From Cellulophaga omnivescoria (lineage in GTDB: Bacteria > Bacteroidota > Bacteroidia > Flavobacteriales > Flavobacteriaceae): a DNA stretch of 64,000 bases. Under the pieces are notes generated by a model that made no database searches, was not told the DNA's origin, and saw nothing but the letters and a program-made list of their open reading frames with translations. The stretch lies in the NCBI RefSeq assembly GCF_001999725.1, contig NZ_MDDP01000004.1, forward strand, positions 186,001-250,000, given 5' to 3'. The translations under genes and the position numbers were made by a program. This document shows, in pieces, positions 32,313 to 42,129 of the stretch (position 1 is the first letter of the stretch; every line of letters begins with the position of its first letter).

Positions 32313-35069
32313 TTATCTTTTTAAGGTAAAATGGCCCGTAAAAATTATGCTACCATCTAAGCTCATAAATTTATACCAATAGTCTGCAGATGGTAATTTT
32401 TTACCATTAAAAGTTCCATCCCAGCTACCAGTTTCTGCATCTAATTGTTTTATAAGTTTACCATAACGGTTATAAATTGTAACAGTTCCTTCTAATGTAA
32501 AAAATTGTTGATCTACTTTCCAGAAATCATTTATACCATCAAAATTTGGTGTAAAAAAATTAGGAAATTTAGATTTTATAGCTTCTTCAGAATCCTCGCA
32601 AGCCAACAAATCTATACTCACCTCAAAGCTTGTTTCTTTTGAGCAAGAACCACGCTCATTAAAAATATAAACTGTTTGTGTCTCTATGATGCTATCTCCT
32701 GCGCTTAACCGTAAACCTTGACCATTAGTTTCTGTAAAATAATTGCCATTACTAATACTTGGTAATATATAAACACCACATTCTGTAACGTTCTCTAGAT
32801 CGTCTACTAACAACTCAGGTTCTATTGTAATTTCAAAATTGGTTTCATCTGCGCAAGGTCCTGTACCTGCATAGATATAAATAGTTTGTGTAGTTGTAAG
32901 TATATCGCCCGCTTGCAATTGCGTACCGCTAGCGTTTGTTGCTGTATAGTAATTATTACCAACACTTAATTGTGGTAAAGTATAACTACCACATGCTAAA
33001 ACATCATTAGTATTATCTGCAACCATTGGTTGTGTAGTTGTGAGATTAAAAGTGGTATCTGTATAACAACCACCCATATCTGTTACCCTAACGGTTATAG
33101 TCTGGTTATTAGGTACTATATTTGTATAATTATCAGTTAAAGTTAATGGTGCTTCATTTACATCTAAATAAGAGACTGTAACACCACTTTGTGAGCCAAT
33201 AACTTGAGATTCTATACTTGCTAAATCTAAACTAAAATTGGTAAAACCATCTGCATCTAAGTCACAAGAAAATATATCATTTAAGCTATTTGCTGTGGGA
33301 CCTGTTTGGTTTACTGTTAAAGATATAGGATTACGCTCTAAAGTTAAACCTGTTACAATTGTACTTGTTATTAAACAAGTGTATGTACCAGAATCTGTTG
33401 TTGTTAACGGATTTAAAACCAAATTAGCAGCTGTTGCACCAGAAATAGCAACGCCATTTTTAAACCATTGATAAACATTAGCCCTGCCACTAACTACCGT
33501 AGAAAGTGTAATTGTAGAGCCAGAACAACTTGTTAAGGATTGTGCATCGTTAACTTTTGCTTGTGGTATATAGAAAAATCCAGCAATTTGCTGGTCATAA
33601 TGCGTAAACTCATCTTCAAAATCTCCAAATTGAAACTTATTACCGTTAATTTCTAAAGACTCTCCGTTAGAACCTGATGGTACTGCCGTAAGAATAGATG
33701 TAAAATCTGGAATATCTCCCTCAAATTCATTATTCCGAATATCAATAGAATTTATATTAGACCAATTTACTAAAGTTGAAGGTAATTCTCCACTAAAATT
33801 GTTATCTCCCAGGTTTATTATAAATAAATTGATAAAGCTTCCGTAACTATCTGGAATTTCACCCGAAAAATTATTTTTTTGTATATCTAATATTTCAATT
33901 AATGTCCAGCTAGAAAATAACGGAGATAGTTCTCCTGACAATTGGTTTCCTCCAAGACGTAAAGTAGCTAGGTTTGTAAAATTCTGGTAGCTTTCTGGTA
34001 TATTTCCTGTAAGCTGGTTAGATCCTGCCTGAAAAATTTGGACATTACTCCATGCTCCAAGACTAGCAGGTAATTCTCCTGAAATTTGATTACCGCTAAT
34101 ATTAAAATTGTTCATTTGAACTAAATTCCCTAATGAAGTTGGTATTACTCCTGATAGGTTATTATTAGTTAACATTAAAGAATTAAGATTGATTAAATTT
34201 CCAAATTCTGTTGGTATAGGGCCAGAAATGTCTGTTCCAAATATATTTAGTGCTTGTAAATTAGCTAAATTTCCTAAACTTGTAGGTAGTTCTCCATTTA
34301 AATCATTATTACCAAGCCAAAGCGACCTTAAATTAACTAAATTTCCAAATTCTGATGGTATAATACCAGATATTGAGTTGCCTACAAAATGAAACTTGTT
34401 TAAATTTATTAAATTACCATATTCAGGATATAGATAACCTGTAAATTGATTGTAGGATAACGTTAAAACTCTTAAATTTATCATATTTGTTATCTCAATA
34501 GGTACTTCTCCACTAAAATTATTAGAGTAAATTTCCAATACCTGTAATAGATTTAGAGTAGTAAGTTCTACCGGAATTTCTCCACTAAAATTGTTGCTTT
34601 GCAAATAGAGCGAGACTAAATTAGTGAGTTGTTGTATTTCTGGAGCTATTGTTCCTGATAGATCGTTTCCTGCTAAGTCTAGAGTAATTAACGATGTAAT
34701 ATTATATAAAGTTAAAGGAATTGTACCCGTTAAATTTTCTGCAAATAAACTTAAAGTTCTTAAAGATGATAAATCACCTATTTCTGGAGGTATAATGCCA
34801 GTTAAGTTGTTAGGATTATTAGTGTTTCTTGTAGGATTCATATTTATAGAAACAACATTTCCTCCTGAAACTGTAAGTCCAAACCAATCATTAGTAACAT
34901 TACCACTAAAGTCCCAATCGTTTGTAGGATCAGCATCGGTTTCACTAAACCAATTTGGTCCATCGGTTGCATTGTAAAAAGCCAACAATGCTGCTTTTTC
35001 TGCAGGAGTAACCTGACTAAAAATTAAATTTGTAATTAAAAGTAGAAACAGAAATAAAAAGAAGCGCAT
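32313..35069 (-). CDS. Secreted leucine-rich-repeat protein with T9SS type B C-terminal sorting domain
   Basis: The 918-residue protein has a signal peptide (LFLFLLLITNLIFSQ, to ~19) and a plant-type LRR cap (ALLAFYNATDGPNW). About fifteen 24-residue leucine-rich repeats of the form NLxxLxLxxNxLSGxIPxxL span residues ~85-460. An Ig-like segment (CSGSTITLSTVVSG, ~510-600) and beta-rich repeats up to ~810 follow. The last ~85 residues are the gliding-motility-type sorting signal: FPNFFTPNFDGINDFW and a terminal GHFTLKR. The T9SS should export it and attach it to the surface. Such LRR proteins often bind proteins or glycans; the ligand is unknown. Confidence 0.9.
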   Translation of the reverse strand: MRFFLFLFLLLITNLIFSQVTPAEKAALLAFYNATDGPNWFSETDADPTNDWDFSGNVTNDWFGLTVSGGNVVSINMNPTRNTNNPNNLTGIIPPEIGDLSSLRTLSLFAENLTGTIPLTLYNITSLITLDLAGNDLSGTIAPEIQQLTNLVSLYLQSNNFSGEIPVELTTLNLLQVLEIYSNNFSGEVPIEITNMINLRVLTLSYNQFTGYLYPEYGNLINLNKFHFVGNSISGIIPSEFGNLVNLRSLWLGNNDLNGELPTSLGNLANLQALNIFGTDISGPIPTEFGNLINLNSLMLTNNNLSGVIPTSLGNLVQMNNFNISGNQISGELPASLGAWSNVQIFQAGSNQLTGNIPESYQNFTNLATLRLGGNQLSGELSPLFSSWTLIEILDIQKNNFSGEIPDSYGSFINLFIINLGDNNFSGELPSTLVNWSNINSIDIRNNEFEGDIPDFTSILTAVPSGSNGESLEINGNKFQFGDFEDEFTHYDQQIAGFFYIPQAKVNDAQSLTSCSGSTITLSTVVSGRANVYQWFKNGVAISGATAANLVLNPLTTTDSGTYTCLITSTIVTGLTLERNPISLTVNQTGPTANSLNDIFSCDLDADGFTNFSLDLASIESQVIGSQSGVTVSYLDVNEAPLTLTDNYTNIVPNNQTITVRVTDMGGCYTDTTFNLTTTQPMVADNTNDVLACGSYTLPQLSVGNNYYTATNASGTQLQAGDILTTTQTIYIYAGTGPCADETNFEITIEPELLVDDLENVTECGVYILPSISNGNYFTETNGQGLRLSAGDSIIETQTVYIFNERGSCSKETSFEVSIDLLACEDSEEAIKSKFPNFFTPNFDGINDFWKVDQQFFTLEGTVTIYNRYGKLIKQLDAETGSWDGTFNGKKLPSADYWYKFMSLDGSIIFTGHFTLKR

Positions 35070-35202
35070 AGGGTATTTTATAATTTATAGTTAATTGGTA
35101 AAGTGTGTAGCTAAAATACAATTTTACATTTTTAAAGACATAGTTAGTTGTTAAAAGACACTAACAATAACTAATTTCTGAATTTAAATAGGTTTAAATT
35201 AA

Positions 35203-35232
35203 AAAACCTGCAACATTACTGCTACAGGTTTT
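35203..35232 (-). terminator. Terminator after the DUF6882 gene
   Basis: AAAACCTG (35203-35210) pairs with CAGGTTTT (35225-35232) around a 14-base loop, 30 bases past the stop. An A-run on the plus strand gives a T-run on the transcript. Confidence 0.75.
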
Positions 35233-35262
35233 AACTTATTTGGTTTAGTTGGATTCTAAATT

Positions 35263-35973
35263 TTAGAGCTTTCCCTTTAAAGATTCTAACCTATCTAAAT
35301 CATCAAACTTAGCAGTTATTACTTTACCATCTTTTAGTCCTTCTATTTTATTGTCTAAAATTTGAAGTTTAAAATCACGATCTATTAAGTAGTTTTTTAA
35401 TGCTTGTTTGTGGTCTAAAGCAATAGCACTAATTAACTGCGGAAAAATAGTTAACACTTTCTCTAATTTATTTTTATCTATAGCTGGTATTTTAGTATCA
35501 TCTATAGTTACTACCAGTGTACCTTGGCCGTAATTAGCGCAATAATAGCTTTTAGAGTTAAACAAGCCACAGGCTACCATTCCCATTTTGTGTTCAAAAT
35601 TTTCCTCTACATTAAAATGAGGCTCTATTAACTCTTTAATACTATGGGTTTCTCCAAACTGTTTTAACTTATTAGATTGAAGTAGCAAACTCTCTGGAAT
35701 TCCACTTTGTTTATTTGCCCAACCCCACATCCAGGAGTTATCATTAAACGATAATGAACCTATAACCTGTATAGGAAAAGATAAATCTCCAAAAACAATA
35801 GTAGCGGTACCCATATCTAATTGCCAACCATTGTCTCCTATTACATCTGCAAAAACAAATTGTTTTTCAAAAGATAGGCCAGCATTAGCATCTACCAAAT
35901 CATTAAAAGATTGCGGTTTTAGCTTTTCTACATTTACAAATTTACTAGTATCTAAAGTGTTATCGTTTTCCAT
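35263..35973 (-). CDS. DUF6882-family protein
   Basis: The 236-residue protein shows the DUF6882 pattern in its first 150 residues: GDNGWQLDMGTATIVFGD near residue 46, then VIGSLSFNDNSWMWGWAN near residue 70 and KQFGETHSIKEL near residue 104. There is no signal peptide or membrane segment. The function of the family is unknown; it often occurs with other small-domain proteins in immunity-like clusters, which fits the surroundings here. It is followed by a terminator and sits downstream of two unrecognised genes (35992-36558 and 36676-37086) on the same strand, with an 18-base gap to the nearer one. Confidence 0.72.
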   Translation of the reverse strand: MENDNTLDTSKFVNVEKLKPQSFNDLVDANAGLSFEKQFVFADVIGDNGWQLDMGTATIVFGDLSFPIQVIGSLSFNDNSWMWGWANKQSGIPESLLLQSNKLKQFGETHSIKELIEPHFNVEENFEHKMGMVACGLFNSKSYYCANYGQGTLVVTIDDTKIPAIDKNKLEKVLTIFPQLISAIALDHKQALKNYLIDRDFKLQILDNKIEGLKDGKVITAKFDDLDRLESLKGKL

Positions 35974-35991
35974 TATTTTTATTTAATAGTA

Positions 35992-36558
35992 TTATTTTTT
36001 ATTGTTGTTTTCTGGGATTAAAGGTAAAAATAGTTCTCCGTCATTGGTCATACCTATTGGATCCTTTGTTCTTTCCAACCACTCGTCTTCATATAAAAAC
36101 TTATTACACTCACTAACTACATTACGACTAAACCTGTCTTTTGCTAACTTAATAATTTGTTCATCTATAGCTGTGGTATTGTATTTATAAAAAGGTATAT
36201 ACTCCATATTTAAATGTAGTAAAATAATATGTGTTTTATTCTCTTCTTTATAAATGTCTAACACTTTATAATACGCAGGAGCTCTTAAAACAAAAAAGCC
36301 AAACTTTGCAACATCTGGGTTTATTTTAGCCATATTAATAGCCTTGTTTGTTGCTATGGTAAAACGTACGTTTTTAGATAAGCCTTCGGAAAAAACAGAT
36401 ACATCTGTAAATCCGTTTTCTTTTAATATTTGATTTTTTTTATAATTTAAAAGCAACTCATTACGCAAGTCACAATCTCTATAAAATAATAGCAAACCAG
36501 TATAAGTTTCTTTCTTTATTTCTGATAATTGGTCTGCGCTTTCACCTTCTTCAATCAT
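35992..36558 (-). CDS. Hypothetical cytoplasmic protein
   Basis: No family is recognised for this 188-residue protein. It starts with an acidic segment (MIEEGESADQLSEIKKE). It has mixed alpha/beta character with beta-like strands (KNVRFTIATNK; KTHIILLHLNMEYIPFY) and ends in a Pro/Asn-rich stretch (GELFLPLIPENNNKK). No signal peptide or membrane helix is present. Close packing with the downstream DUF6882 gene (18-base gap) suggests one transcript, and the two products may work together. Confidence 0.65.
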   Translation of the reverse strand: MIEEGESADQLSEIKKETYTGLLLFYRDCDLRNELLLNYKKNQILKENGFTDVSVFSEGLSKNVRFTIATNKAINMAKINPDVAKFGFFVLRAPAYYKVLDIYKEENKTHIILLHLNMEYIPFYKYNTTAIDEQIIKLAKDRFSRNVVSECNKFLYEDEWLERTKDPIGMTNDGELFLPLIPENNNKK

Positions 36559-36573
36559 TTAAAATAATTGTTC

Positions 36574-36663
36574 TTATTTTTTACAAATAGAATATGCTAG
36601 ATCTAAGTCTAACTCTAAAGTACTTAATTCCTCTTCTGTTAAATCTCTTAGTATAGTTTGCAT
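36574..36663 (-). CDS. Possible 29-residue peptide gene
   Basis: The frame reads MQTILRDLTEEELSTLELDL followed by DLAYSICKK and a stop, in the 117-base gap between the 136-residue and 188-residue protein genes, on the same strand. It starts 12 bases after the upstream gene's stop. It is acidic and amphipathic with a single cysteine near the basic end. A Leu/Glu-rich leader of this kind could be a peptide precursor or a small regulatory protein, but chance cannot be excluded. Confidence 0.35.
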   Translation of the reverse strand: MQTILRDLTEEELSTLELDLDLAYSICKK

Positions 36664-36675
36664 ATAACTTGTGTT

Positions 36676-37086
36676 TTACAAATTATTCTCTAATAAGTTT
36701 GTAAGCACTTTTACTCTGCTATTAACATCTGGAGCATTACTTACTGGGCAATGGTTTACTTCTAAAGTACCATCTGTAAAAGTATAGGCTCTTTCTGGAT
36801 TGTGGTGATTATCTCTGTTTACAATTACAACTTTTTTAAGTCCTTCTTGTAACGCTTCTTTACCCATATCATCTGCAGTAATTGCGGTAAAAGCTTGCAC
36901 TAATGGCTCAAAATAAATTTGAGAATATGTATCCATATACAAGTGCGTAAAACGGTCTTCAAACAATGTTTCCCATTCTATTTCTAAAGGTACATCAAAG
37001 CCAGCTGCAGCAACAATTTGTTCTTTTAACGCAGGAAATTTTTCGTCTTGAAATGCTTTTGTAATTTTCTTTTCTTTAAGTCCCAT
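36676..37086 (-). CDS. Hypothetical cytoplasmic protein
   Basis: The 136-residue protein (GLKEKKITKAFQDEKFPALK...) is not recognised. It is soluble with helical N-terminal and central parts and a C-terminal strand pattern (KKVVIVNRDNHHNPERAYTF). The region around IEWETLFEDRF and SQIYFEPLVQAFTAI is aromatic-rich. It is the first gene of the group ending with the DUF6882 gene and lies 110 bases downstream of the LytTR response-regulator gene on the same strand, so it may be a target of that regulator; this rests only on position. Confidence 0.65.
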   Translation of the reverse strand: MGLKEKKITKAFQDEKFPALKEQIVAAAGFDVPLEIEWETLFEDRFTHLYMDTYSQIYFEPLVQAFTAITADDMGKEALQEGLKKVVIVNRDNHHNPERAYTFTDGTLEVNHCPVSNAPDVNSRVKVLTNLLENNL

Positions 37087-37196
37087 AATAGTATGTTTTT
37101 AATGTTTATTTTAATAATATAAGATTCTAAAATAGCACTAAAACACACCTATGTTGTAAACGGTTTTACAAACGTTGTTTTTTGTTTTAAATCCGT

Positions 37197-37931
37197 TTAT
37201 AAATTAGCTAAAAACTGTTTTAAGTAACTTTTTTTACGAGATGCTAAGGGTATTTTTTCTCCGTCTTTAAGTAAAATATTATTTAATATAATAGACTCTA
37301 TATAATTTATATTTACAAGATGAGATTGGTGTACTCTAACAAAAATTTGATCACTTAAAATGTTCTCATAATATTTTAAATTACGTGCACTCATTATTTT
37401 TTTATCTGCGGTATAAAAAATGGTGTAACTACCGTCTGACTGACACCTAATTATATCATTTAAAGGCAAAATATGCTGCTCTTGAGTTGTTTTAATAAGT
37501 AAGTTTTTTTGCTCTTCTTTGGCCTCAAAATCTTCAACTTTTTTCTCTAAGGTTTTAAGTCTCTTATTCTGTTTATGAGTAACTCTAAACCTATCTATAC
37601 AAGCTGTAAGCTCGTCAGAATCTATAGGTTTTAACAAATAATCTACAGCATCTACACGTATTGCTTGTATGGCAAAATCATCATAAGCAGTTGTAAAAAT
37701 TATTTTAAAAGAAATACTTTTTAAAGCATCTAGTATAGAAAATGCGTTGCCACCAATTAGTTCTATGTCCATAAAAACTAAATCTGGTGTATGCGTTTTT
37801 AAAAATTGTATAGCTGTCTCAACAGAGTCTATTTTTGCAATAATTTCTATATCTTTTTGTGTGTACTTTAGTAATTTAGACAAGGTGTTTTGGGCATTAA
37901 ACTCGTCCTCTATTATAACAACTTGTATCAT
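37197..37931 (-). CDS. LytTR-type response regulator
   Basis: The 244-residue protein has a receiver domain with the phospho-acceptor D55 in LVFMDIEL, the acidic pocket at E9/D10 (VVIIEDE) and the conserved lysine K101 in LLKPID. A LytTR DNA-binding domain occupies the last ~100 residues (FVRVHQSHLVNINYIESI and PLASRKKSYLKQFL). It is the partner of the histidine kinase encoded just upstream, whose stop overlaps its start by an ATGA. LytTR regulators in Bacteroidota control cell-envelope and accessory genes. Targets are unknown; the genes directly downstream are candidates. Confidence 0.93.
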   Translation of the reverse strand: MIQVVIIEDEFNAQNTLSKLLKYTQKDIEIIAKIDSVETAIQFLKTHTPDLVFMDIELIGGNAFSILDALKSISFKIIFTTAYDDFAIQAIRVDAVDYLLKPIDSDELTACIDRFRVTHKQNKRLKTLEKKVEDFEAKEEQKNLLIKTTQEQHILPLNDIIRCQSDGSYTIFYTADKKIMSARNLKYYENILSDQIFVRVHQSHLVNINYIESIILNNILLKDGEKIPLASRKKSYLKQFLANL

Positions 37932-39772
37932 GCAATATTAATTTTAAATGTAATTTTAGTTCCTACTGCTTGGTTATCTTCACCATATAAATCTTCAATA
38001 GTAAAACTTTTTTCTTCAGATTTTTTGCGCAATTTTAATCGTTCTTTAAAAACATCTGTAGCGTGTACTTCTTTACTTTTTTTTGTTTTAGATTGATGTG
38101 ATCTTCCCACGCCATTGTCTTTTATCACAAAACAAAGTTTATTTTGCTCTTTTGCTATGTGTAACTCTAAAACACCACCTTTTTTCTTCTCTTTTAATCC
38201 GTACTCAATTGCATTCTCTAAAAAGGGTTGTAATAACATTGGTGGTACTTTTAGGCTTTTAACATCACAATCTTTAGCTACATTTAACACGTATGTAAAA
38301 GTATAATCAAAACGTAATTGTTGTGTTTCAATATAGTTAGATATCATATTAATTTCTCGTTCCAAACTAATTTCTTCCTTACGAACATAATCAAAATTCT
38401 GGCGTATAAGTTTGGCAAACTTTGCTATATAGTTTGATGATTTTATTGGATCTTTTTCTAAAGTAATATTTTGTATTGCAGCTAGTGTATTAAAAATAAA
38501 ATGTGGATTCATTTGCATTCTTAACAAGCTTTGCTCTAGTTCTGATGCCTTATTGGCCGCTTTAAGCTTGGTAATGTATAAATAAGCTCCCAGTAGCACC
38601 AAAAGTAATAACAAAGCAGCAACTAAACTCCCATAAAGCATCCTGTTTTTTGCGGTAATTTGTTTTAAAAATAAAAGCTCTGCTTCTTTTTCTTTAGCCT
38701 TATATTTTACTGTAGAAAAATGTAATAAACGTTCTGTTTCTTTAGTATGCTGTTTTATTTGTAAAGCATCTCTTTTTTCTTGATACGCCAAAGCTTCCTC
38801 TGGCTTATTAGTACGTATTGCAATAGTTATAAGTTTATCTAAAATTTGTATTTGTTGAGGCGTATCTTTATTCTGTTCAAAAATTTCTATTGCCTTTTTA
38901 TAATATGCTTTAGCTGTAACAAAATCGTTATTTAAAAAATAGGTAAAACCAAGTCCTTTATACGGAGCTCCATTAATTACGCTAATATTTTTATTTACTT
39001 GTATAGCCGCTTGTAAAAATTTTGCTGCAGAAGCATATTGTTCTGTTTCTACATACGTATAGCCTATGTTATTTAAAATTTTTACAATAGTTTGCGGAGA
39101 TTTTATATTTTTACCAAGTTCTAAAGCCTCCTGGTAAGCTAGTAAAGCTTTGTTATACTCTTTTTGTTTTAAATAAATACCAGCAATATTAGACTTTATA
39201 GCAATTACAGATGTGGTATCGTTTTGGTTTGTAAAAATATTATCGGCCTTTTTTATATACTCTAAAGCCTTAGGGTAATCTTTTAATGTAAAGTGTAACT
39301 GAAACAGCAAATTATTTGCCTTAGCAAGTAGCCTTTTGTCTTTTAATACACTAGCATTTTTTAATGCTTCTAAAGCAAATTCTTGTGCTTTTTCTAAATT
39401 ATTAAAACGTAAATTTGCGGCACTTAACGTTATTAAACTTCTGGTTGTATTGTAGTTATCATTTAAATTTATAAATAAATCTTTTGCTTTTTTATGTGTA
39501 TTAATAGCCTCTAAAAACAAATCGTTTACATAATAAATTTCTCCTTTTTTAAATAAAATTAAAGCGTTTTGCTGTGGTGTAAGTCCTTTTAGGTTGCTTT
39601 GTAAGCTATCTAAAATATTAATAGATTTTTCATAATTAAACTGTGAGAGACTGTCTGTAATTTTAAGAGTTTCATCAAAATCTATTTGGTTGTTTTTTGT
39701 GTTGGTACAACTAAATAAAATAAACAATAAAACACTATAAACCAATCTATTAACAAAAAAGCAATATTTCAT
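37928..39772 (-). CDS. TPR-containing sensor histidine kinase of the LytS/His_kinase (PF06580) type
   Basis: The 614-residue protein has an N-terminal lipoprotein-like signal (VLLFILFSCTNTKN). About seven tetratricopeptide repeats follow (residues ~30-335, for example ALAYQEALELGKNIKSPQTI and ITVNKNISV-like units), then a membrane helix (MLYGSLVAALLLLLVLLGAY, ~385-405). The kinase carries the phospho-acceptor H424 in MQMNPHFIFNTL and an ATPase domain with FLENAIEYGLKEK and DNGVG boxes. TPRs facing the periplasm probably sense a partner protein. It forms a translationally coupled two-component pair with the LytTR regulator. Confidence 0.93.
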   Translation of the reverse strand: MKYCFFVNRLVYSVLLFILFSCTNTKNNQIDFDETLKITDSLSQFNYEKSINILDSLQSNLKGLTPQQNALILFKKGEIYYVNDLFLEAINTHKKAKDLFINLNDNYNTTRSLITLSAANLRFNNLEKAQEFALEALKNASVLKDKRLLAKANNLLFQLHFTLKDYPKALEYIKKADNIFTNQNDTTSVIAIKSNIAGIYLKQKEYNKALLAYQEALELGKNIKSPQTIVKILNNIGYTYVETEQYASAAKFLQAAIQVNKNISVINGAPYKGLGFTYFLNNDFVTAKAYYKKAIEIFEQNKDTPQQIQILDKLITIAIRTNKPEEALAYQEKRDALQIKQHTKETERLLHFSTVKYKAKEKEAELLFLKQITAKNRMLYGSLVAALLLLLVLLGAYLYITKLKAANKASELEQSLLRMQMNPHFIFNTLAAIQNITLEKDPIKSSNYIAKFAKLIRQNFDYVRKEEISLEREINMISNYIETQQLRFDYTFTYVLNVAKDCDVKSLKVPPMLLQPFLENAIEYGLKEKKKGGVLELHIAKEQNKLCFVIKDNGVGRSHQSKTKKSKEVHATDVFKERLKLRKKSEEKSFTIEDLYGEDNQAVGTKITFKINIA

Positions 39773-39936
39773 GTAAGCAAGTACTATTCTTTAACAAACG
39801 AAACTAACATTTTTAAGGTGAAACAGAAATTTTTTTAACAACTAAATGGCAAATATAAAACCGTTAGCGTCGGTTATAAAAAGCATCTATAACTTTATAA
39901 AAATGAATGTTATTTTGGCTTTATAAAAAAGTGAAT

Positions 39937-40389
39937 ATGGACTATACAGAAACTGTTGATAACATAACAAAAGGTTGTGGTTTTGAAATAACACACAAAA
40001 AAGAGATTACTAAAAAAATTGCAGCAAAAATTAGTATAGATGATGCTATGTTTTTAATTTATGATTGGCCAGACGATAAAGAAGGTGCTAACACTAGCAT
40101 TATAATTAACTTAAACTATTTTTTTATTTTAAATGATAAAAAGTATGAAATAAGCACTAAAAATACTTTTTATGATTTTGACAATAAATTTTATGACAAC
40201 TTACAAGATTGGTTTTATAAAGATATGTATCCATTATTTGTAAAAAAAGCGTTAGAAGTTTCTAAAAAAAATATAGAAAAAGATCTTGGAGTTTCACTTT
40301 CTAATATTGCACCTTTTGACACACAAGAAACTAAAGCAAAAAGATTAGCAAACAAAGCAGCTAAGGGTACACTTGTAGATTATGTTTAA
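39937..40389 (+). CDS. Hypothetical cytoplasmic protein
   Basis: The ATG at 39937 (MDYTETVDNITKG) is chosen because the ten codons back to 39907 look intergenic. The 150-residue product has beta-rich middle strands (AMFLIYDWPDDKEG; SIIINLNYFFIL), a lysine-rich C-terminal helix (FVKKALEVSKKNIEKDLG) and no membrane segment. No family is recognised. It is followed 46 bases later by another unknown gene on the same strand. The two are the only plus-strand genes in this part of the accessory cluster. Confidence 0.6.
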   Translation: MDYTETVDNITKGCGFEITHKKEITKKIAAKISIDDAMFLIYDWPDDKEGANTSIIINLNYFFILNDKKYEISTKNTFYDFDNKFYDNLQDWFYKDMYPLFVKKALEVSKKNIEKDLGVSLSNIAPFDTQETKAKRLANKAAKGTLVDYV

Positions 40390-40435
40390 AAATACAATTA
40401 AACAATATGTGTAACTAGTTATTAAAATAGAATAA

Positions 40436-41245
40436 ATGAGCAATAGTTTATTACAAAAGCAAAATGAATTATACGGTAATTTAAATTTTGCAGCAGCAAT
40501 TAAAAAAGACAATGTTGGAATTATAAAACATTTTATTGCGAGTGAAAAAGAGGCGTATGAAAATAATTTTCAAGGACAATTTTACCCTTCATACCATTAT
40601 GAAATAAGCAGAGTAATGAGTACTAAAATGTCTAAAATTGATGATGAAGATATTTATTTGGCATTTTATTACCAACTTAAACTAGGCAACATATACAAGC
40701 CTTTAGAGAAACATTACCCTTTATTTTTAAAAGCTTTAGCACACAATATAGATGACAATGATTTAGATACTACGTTTTTAGACGCAGATATACTGTATTT
40801 ATTATTTGGTATAAAAAACAATGAAAACTCTGACTCTGTTTACGATATTTTATATAATGACTATGCAAATTTTTTACAATTTACAAAACTCTGTAATAGC
40901 TATACCACATTTCCTAATCTTAGAAAAAAACACGCTAAGTTTGCCCCTTTTTTAAATAACAAAGCATTGGTTAACCGTATAAAAAAAGGACTTCATTATT
41001 ATTTTAAGAGTAGTTTTTTAACAGCTGGCTCTTTAGTTTTACTGCTATTAGATACTAGTGATAGTGCTAAGGAAGTATTATACAACTTGCATAAAACAAA
41101 TTTAAAAAATACAGATGTTTGGCTTTTAGGTAGCTTTTATATGGACTTTAAAAAAACAGATGCCAACAAAAAACTTTTAAAAGATTTATATGCTACTTAC
41201 CCAAAAGAATGGATAGATGAATACCAAAAAACTGATTGGAGCTAA
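40436..41245 (+). CDS. Hypothetical helical protein of 269 residues
   Basis: The protein is soluble and almost entirely helical, with repeated Leu/Lys/Tyr-rich helices (KDNVGIIKHFIASEKEAYEN; LKKTNLKNTDVW-like segments near residue 220) and a Trp-rich end (EWIDEYQKTDWS). The helices look like an irregular repeat scaffold, comparable in style to immunity-type or HEAT-like proteins, but no family is recognised. Its stop overlaps the stop of the convergent DUF3592 gene by three bases (41243-41245 against 41242-41244), so there is no terminator between them. Confidence 0.62.
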   Translation: MSNSLLQKQNELYGNLNFAAAIKKDNVGIIKHFIASEKEAYENNFQGQFYPSYHYEISRVMSTKMSKIDDEDIYLAFYYQLKLGNIYKPLEKHYPLFLKALAHNIDDNDLDTTFLDADILYLLFGIKNNENSDSVYDILYNDYANFLQFTKLCNSYTTFPNLRKKHAKFAPFLNNKALVNRIKKGLHYYFKSSFLTAGSLVLLLLDTSDSAKEVLYNLHKTNLKNTDVWLLGSFYMDFKKTDANKKLLKDLYATYPKEWIDEYQKTDWS

Positions 41246-41847
41246 ACTACTTTTTTATAAAATTTTTGCGAATTAATTTTAATGCCTTTATTTTTTTTAT
41301 TGTAGATAAATGTATTGACAATATTAATAAGCAAAGACCATAAAACAAAGCCTATAAATACCAATAGAATAACTTTTAAAAAGTATTCTTTAGTAACATC
41401 TGGTATTTTTAATACATTAAAATAATTACTATAAAAATCATACCCTTTAGAAATTCCTATACTAAAAAATATAAATCCAATAAGTAAATACACATACTTA
41501 ACAAAAAAATCTTTTTTGGGTAAAAAGTAATCTTTAGATGGGTTTTTAGGGTGATAATAAACAGGTGTAGTATCTCCTATTTTTACTTTAGAATTGCTTC
41601 TTCCTTTAATTCTACAACTTTTTATTTTTTCGTTTTTAAAATACTCAAAACTATAAACAGGAACCTTTATTATGCCAGAGAATCCTTCTTCATTCTCTGA
41701 ACCCTTCTCAAAAGATATAGATATAACTTTAGCATTAGTTAATATTCCGTTTCTTTTAATTCTTCCGTTCCTAAATAAGATGTACAGAAAACCTAAAATT
41801 AACAGCAACCCAATTACCAAAAAAATTGTACTTGCAATTATAGCCAT
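41242..41847 (-). CDS. DUF3592-type membrane protein
   Basis: The 201-residue protein has an N-terminal membrane helix (ASTIFLVIGLLLILGFLYILF). The DUF3592-like extracytoplasmic beta domain follows (GILTNAKVISISFEKG, YSFEYFKNEKIKSCR, and KIGDTTPVYYHPKNPSKDYF near residues 90-115), then two more helices (YVYLLIGFIFFSIGIS; VILLVFIGFVLWSLLI). The function is unknown. Related proteins are common next to unknown small genes in Bacteroidota. Confidence 0.7.
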   Translation of the reverse strand: MAIIASTIFLVIGLLLILGFLYILFRNGRIKRNGILTNAKVISISFEKGSENEEGFSGIIKVPVYSFEYFKNEKIKSCRIKGRSNSKVKIGDTTPVYYHPKNPSKDYFLPKKDFFVKYVYLLIGFIFFSIGISKGYDFYSNYFNVLKIPDVTKEYFLKVILLVFIGFVLWSLLINIVNTFIYNKKNKGIKINSQKFYKKVV

Positions 41848-42129
41848 ATTAAGCTCAAAAAGTTATAGTAGATAATAAATTTGTTACTTAATATATGTAA
41901 AATATATCATAAAAAAAAGTGTTTTTATAGTAAATACTTATCAAAAAAGCCATTTAAATAAATTTTACACAGTTAATTAACAAAAAAACCATCGTATTTG
42001 TAAGTTTATCCTACTTTTTAATATTTTTTTTATTACACCTTCTAATTCAGTATAACTTACCACTTCTATTTGGCACTTTTCAGTATCTATAGATAGTGTT
42101 TTATTATACTTAAAATTTTGTTTAAATTT

